NCBI GenBank assembly: GCA_025989215.1
Contig: JAPDNP010000001.1
Span: 310,001-374,000, forward strand
Reading direction: 5' to 3'
DNA length: 64,000 nt
Source of the DNA: Neisseriaceae bacterium JH1-16
GTDB taxonomy: Bacteria > Pseudomonadota > Gammaproteobacteria > Burkholderiales > Chromobacteriaceae
The stretch's first letter is position 1. Each line of letters opens with the position of its first letter. This document shows positions 61,136 to 64,000 of this stretch, in pieces. The position numbers and the translations under genes are program-made. Under the pieces are notes generated by a model. That model saw nothing but the letters and a program-made list of their open reading frames with translations, did not search any database and was not told where the DNA came from.

Positions 61136-62167
61136 ATGAATGGCATGTTGAATGACCGCGCCCAACGCCTGCTCAAGACCCTGATCGAACGCTATATCGC
61201 CGACGGTCAGCCGGTCGGCTCGCGCACCTTGTCGATGCTCTCCGGCCTGGAGTTGTCGTCGGCATCGATCCGCCATGTGATGGCCGAACTGGAAGAGATG
61301 GGGCTGGTCGTCAGCCCGCACACCTCGGCCGGCCGGGTGCCGACCGCGCGCGGCTACCGCATGTTCGTCGACCACCTGCTCACCATCGGGCCGCTGCAGG
61401 ACTCGCTGATGAGCCAGCTGACGACAGGTCTGCGCCCGGACAGCCCGCAGCGCAGCGTGCAGGCGGCCTCGGCCTTGCTGTCCGAGCTGACCCACTTCGC
61501 CGGCGTGGTGCTGACGCCGCAGCGTCCGGATGCGGCGTTTCGCCAGATCGAATTCCTGCGGCTGTCCGAAAAACGCATCCTGCTGATCCTGGTCACGCTC
61601 GACGGCGACGTGCAGAACCACCTGCTGACCCCCGAGCGCGACTACAGCAGCGACGAGCTGACGCGGGCTGCCAACTTCCTCAATACCCACTACGCCGGCT
61701 TGGGGCTGGCCACCGTCGCCGAACGGATGGCGGCGGAGCTGTCCCAACTGCATAGCGACATCTCCTCGCTGATGGCGACGGCGATCGAACTGGGGCGTCG
61801 TACCCAGGCCGACGCGGCCGATTCGGTGGTGATCAGCGGCGAGGGCAAGCTGCTGCAGGTGGCCGACCTGTCGGACGACCTGACCCGCTTGCGCGAGCTG
61901 TTCGCCACCTTCGAACACAAGACCGAGCTGTTGCAGCTGTTGAACCAGAGCCGTGGCGGGCAGGGCGTGCGCATCTTCATCGGCGAGGAATCGGGCGTGA
62001 TGACGCTGGGCGAGTGCTCGGTGGTCACCGCCCCCTATCTGATCGACGGGCAAGTGGTCGGCACGCTGGGCGTCGTCGGCCCGACCCGCATGGCCTACGA
62101 AAAGGTCATCCCCATCGTCGACATCACCGCGCGGCTGTTGTCCGGCGCGCTGTCGCAGCACGAATGA
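61136..62167 (+). CDS. hrcA: Heat-inducible transcription repressor HrcA
   Basis: Represses groE/dnaK-type genes through CIRCE. 343 aa: N-terminal winged helix ([38 protein letters not shown]), then [20 protein letters not shown] and the C-terminal domain with [22 protein letters not shown] 61136 is used because AGGAGG precedes it at a wide spacing; the family start MLNDRAQR would be 61145. No CIRCE element or chaperone genes are seen in the window. Confidence 0.94.
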   Translation: MNGMLNDRAQRLLKTLIERYIADGQPVGSRTLSMLSGLELSSASIRHVMAELEEMGLVVSPHTSAGRVPTARGYRMFVDHLLTIGPLQDSLMSQLTTGLRPDSPQRSVQAASALLSELTHFAGVVLTPQRPDAAFRQIEFLRLSEKRILLILVTLDGDVQNHLLTPERDYSSDELTRAANFLNTHYAGLGLATVAERMAAELSQLHSDISSLMATAIELGRRTQADAADSVVISGEGKLLQVADLSDDLTRLRELFATFEHKTELLQLLNQSRGGQGVRIFIGEESGVMTLGECSVVTAPYLIDGQVVGTLGVVGPTRMAYEKVIPIVDITARLLSGALSQHE

Positions 62168-62184
62168 ACCCGGCGCGGGGGCCG

Positions 62185-62194
62185 TTCGGCCAAC
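62185..62194 (+). repeat. Uptake-like 10-mer, single intergenic copy
   Basis: Exact TTCGGCCAAC between hrcA and mltB. Confidence 0.8.
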
Positions 62195-62217
62195 CCGCGC
62201 CAGTACTGGAGTTTCAT

Positions 62218-63234
62218 ATGACCCGAAGCAAGACCCTGCTGGCCGCTGCCGGCCTGATTTTCGCCGGCCACGCATTCGCCGACGCGGCCTTCCTGGCCCG
62301 CCCGGACGTGCAGCGCTACATCGACGAGCAGGTGGCCACCGGCCAGTTCAACCGGCCGGAGCTGGAGGCGGTGTTTGCCAATGTGGAGCTCAAGCCGAAC
62401 ATCCTGAAGATTCTCGACAAACCGTCCACCTCGCGCCCCTGGTACCAGTTTCGCCCCAACCATGTGAACGAGCGCCTGGTGGCGGGTGGCGCCAAGTTTT
62501 GGCGTGACAACCAGGCGGCGTTGGAGAAGGCGCAGCAGATCTACAAGGTGCCGCCACAGATGATCGCGGCGATCATCGGCATCGAGACCGGCTACGGCAG
62601 CAATATGGGCAGCTTCCGCGTGGTCGACGTGCTGTCGACCATCGGTTTCGACTACCCGCGCCGTGCCGAGTATTTCCGAGGCGAGCTGACCCAGTTCCTG
62701 TTGCTGGCGAAGGAGGAGCGCGCCAACCCGCTGAACTTCAAGGGCAGCTACGCCGGTGCGATGGGCATGCCGCAGTTCATGCCATCCAGCTATCGTAAGT
62801 GGGCGGTCGACTTCGACGGTAACGGTCATCGCGATATCTGGACCGATCGCAGCGACGCGATCGGCAGCGTCGCGCACTACTTCGCCAACTTCGGCTGGAT
62901 CGGTGGCGACGACATCATCGTACCGGCGCAGGTAACCCCTGGCCCGCAGATCGACAAGCTGGTGGCCGACAAATTCAACCTGCACTATACGGTGGGCGAA
63001 CTCAAGCAGATGGGCATCACCCCGCAGGCTCCGCTGCGCGACGACGTGAAGGCGGTGCTGGTGCCGCTGGAAACCTCGCCGGGTGTGACCGAGTACTGGC
63101 TGGGCCTCAACAATTTCTTCGTGATCACCCGCTACAACCGCAGCACGCTGTACGCCAAGGCGGCCGAGGAGTTGGCCGAAGCGATCCGCGAGCGCTACTA
63201 CGCCGAACAGTTCGCCCCGCGCCAGGCGCAATAA
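62218..63234 (+). CDS. mltB: Lytic murein transglycosylase B
   Basis: Cleaves glycan strands of murein, forming 1,6-anhydro ends. 338 aa: signal-like MTRSKTLLAAAGLIFAGHAFA, catalytic Glu in AAIIGIETGYGSNMG, then GSYAGAMGMPQFMPSSYRKW and VDFDGNGHRDIW. The N-terminus has no lipobox cysteine, so it looks like a soluble periplasmic form rather than the E. coli lipoprotein. TGGAG precedes the start. Confidence 0.93.
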   Translation: MTRSKTLLAAAGLIFAGHAFADAAFLARPDVQRYIDEQVATGQFNRPELEAVFANVELKPNILKILDKPSTSRPWYQFRPNHVNERLVAGGAKFWRDNQAALEKAQQIYKVPPQMIAAIIGIETGYGSNMGSFRVVDVLSTIGFDYPRRAEYFRGELTQFLLLAKEERANPLNFKGSYAGAMGMPQFMPSSYRKWAVDFDGNGHRDIWTDRSDAIGSVAHYFANFGWIGGDDIIVPAQVTPGPQIDKLVADKFNLHYTVGELKQMGITPQAPLRDDVKAVLVPLETSPGVTEYWLGLNNFFVITRYNRSTLYAKAAEELAEAIRERYYAEQFAPRQAQ

Positions 63235-63250
63235 GGTAGAATCCGCCGCC

Positions 63251-64000
63251 ATGAGTTACCAAGTACTTGCCCGCAAGTGGCGTCCCAAGCGCTTTGCCGA
63301 CCTGGTCGGCCAGGAGCATGTGGTGCGTGCGCTGTCCAACGCGCTGGCCGACAACCGCTTGCACCACGCCTACCTGCTCACCGGCACCCGCGGCGTGGGC
63401 AAGACCACTATCGCGCGCATTCTGGCCAAGAGCCTGAACTGCGAGACCGGCGTCACCGCCGAGCCGTGCGGCGTCTGCAGCGCCTGCACCCAGATCGACG
63501 CCGGCCGTTTCGTCGACCTGCTGGAGATCGACGCCGCGTCCAATACCGGCATCGACAACATCCGCGAGGTGCTGGAGAACGCCCAGTACGCGCCGACAGC
63601 CGGGCGCTTCAAGGTCTACATCATCGACGAAGTGCACATGCTGTCCAAAAGCGCCTTCAACGCGATGCTGAAGACGCTGGAAGAGCCGCCTGCACACGTC
63701 AAATTCATTCTCGCCACTACCGACCCGCAGAAGGTGCCGGTCACGGTGCTGAGCCGCTGCCTGCAGTTTTCGCTGCGCAATATGACGCCGCAGCAGGTGT
63801 CGGCGCATCTGGCGCATGTACTCGACGTGGAGGCGCTGCCGTATGAGGCACCCGCGCTGGCGCTGCTTGGCCGCGCCGCATCAGGCTCGATGCGCGATGC
63901 GCTCAGCCTGCTCGACCAGGCGATCGCCTACGGCGTCGGCCGGGTCGAGGAAAGCGGTGTGCGCGCCATGCTCGGCGCGGTCGACCGCCGTTACCTGTTC
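63251..64000 (+). CDS. dnaX: DNA polymerase III subunit gamma/tau, N-terminal part
   Basis: Clamp-loader ATPase; the first 250 codons lie in the window and the gene continues past the right edge. Walker A LTGTRGVGKTTIARILAKSL, the zinc module C-x8-C-x2-C-x2-C type in CETGVTAEPCGVCSAC, DEVHMLSKSAFNAMLKTLEE and the sensor region. Start ATG at 63251, 16 bases after the mltB stop. Confidence 0.97.
   Translation, partial: MSYQVLARKWRPKRFADLVGQEHVVRALSNALADNRLHHAYLLTGTRGVGKTTIARILAKSLNCETGVTAEPCGVCSACTQIDAGRFVDLLEIDAASNTGIDNIREVLENAQYAPTAGRFKVYIIDEVHMLSKSAFNAMLKTLEEPPAHVKFILATTDPQKVPVTVLSRCLQFSLRNMTPQQVSAHLAHVLDVEALPYEAPALALLGRAASGSMRDALSLLDQAIAYGVGRVEESGVRAMLGAVDRRYLF

Overview
The window is chromosomal DNA from a high-GC betaproteobacterium, most likely of the order Neisseriales (Chromobacteriaceae/Chitinibacteraceae type). 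Supporting signs are a tmRNA whose proteolysis tag reads ANDETYALAA (the tag I know from Neisseria), a betaproteobacterial gene set, a NarK1/NarK2-NarGH nitrate respiration locus, and a short sequence, TTCGGCCAAC, repeated throughout in both strands in the manner of a neisserial DNA uptake sequence.

Layout. 1-9965 (all minus): anaerobic nitrate respiration, narK1-narK2-hcp-hcr-narG-narH (cut by the window edge), with an FNR-type site in front of hcp. 9966-16379: an accessory stretch ending at the 3' end of ssrA. It holds an orphan 84-residue gene, a strong palindrome with a candidate small RNA, a LysR/SDR/DoxX/GST/SnoaL cassette with a nonsense-mutated GST, an IS3-family element with a frameshifted orfA, and the N-terminal stump of a tyrosine integrase next to ssrA. 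16379-23953: ssrA, gph, ilvA, a D,D-carboxypeptidase, ybeD-lipB-lipA, and a GNAT-alpha/beta-hydrolase fusion. 24025-32382: a Fur-controlled TonB receptor, a frameshifted MFS transporter, cytochrome b561, an AT-richer phasin, a truncated thioesterase, a DsbA-fold isomerase, and two cytochrome c' genes. 32484-36559: a zinc uptake operon, zur-COG0523 GTPase-small membrane ORF-znuC-znuB-znuA, behind a Zur-like box. 36552-48014: TauE/SafE-like protein, enoyl-CoA hydratase, two parvulin foldases, bolA-yciI-yciB, qmcA-nfeD and a 41-residue membrane protein, yigZ, a ParA ATPase, guaC behind an attenuator-like leader, an Aer-like chemoreceptor and a LysE exporter. 48080-56317: a murein-peptide/D-amino-acid group (D-Ala-D-Ala dipeptidase, L,D-carboxypeptidase, serine hydrolase, dadA, divergent from a peptide-binding protein, an M20 amidohydrolase and a LysR regulator). 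56318-64000: a MITE-like element, alaS, recX-recA, hrcA, mltB and the start of dnaX.

How the parts work together. The nitrate block pairs import (NarK1/K2) and reduction (NarGH) with Hcp/Hcr, which handles the nitric oxide/nitrosative by-products. The zinc block couples sensing (Zur), a zinc chaperone GTPase and the ABC importer. The 48-56 kb block could take murein peptides from uptake to free amino acids.

The most notable signal is the repeat. I count 33 exact copies of TTCGGCCAAC/GTTGGCCGAA, inside genes and as inverted pairs at gene ends, with none between 8758 and 17490, which contains the island. It differs from the Neisseria uptake sequence and looks like an undescribed uptake-sequence dialect. 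All positions and counts were read by eye.
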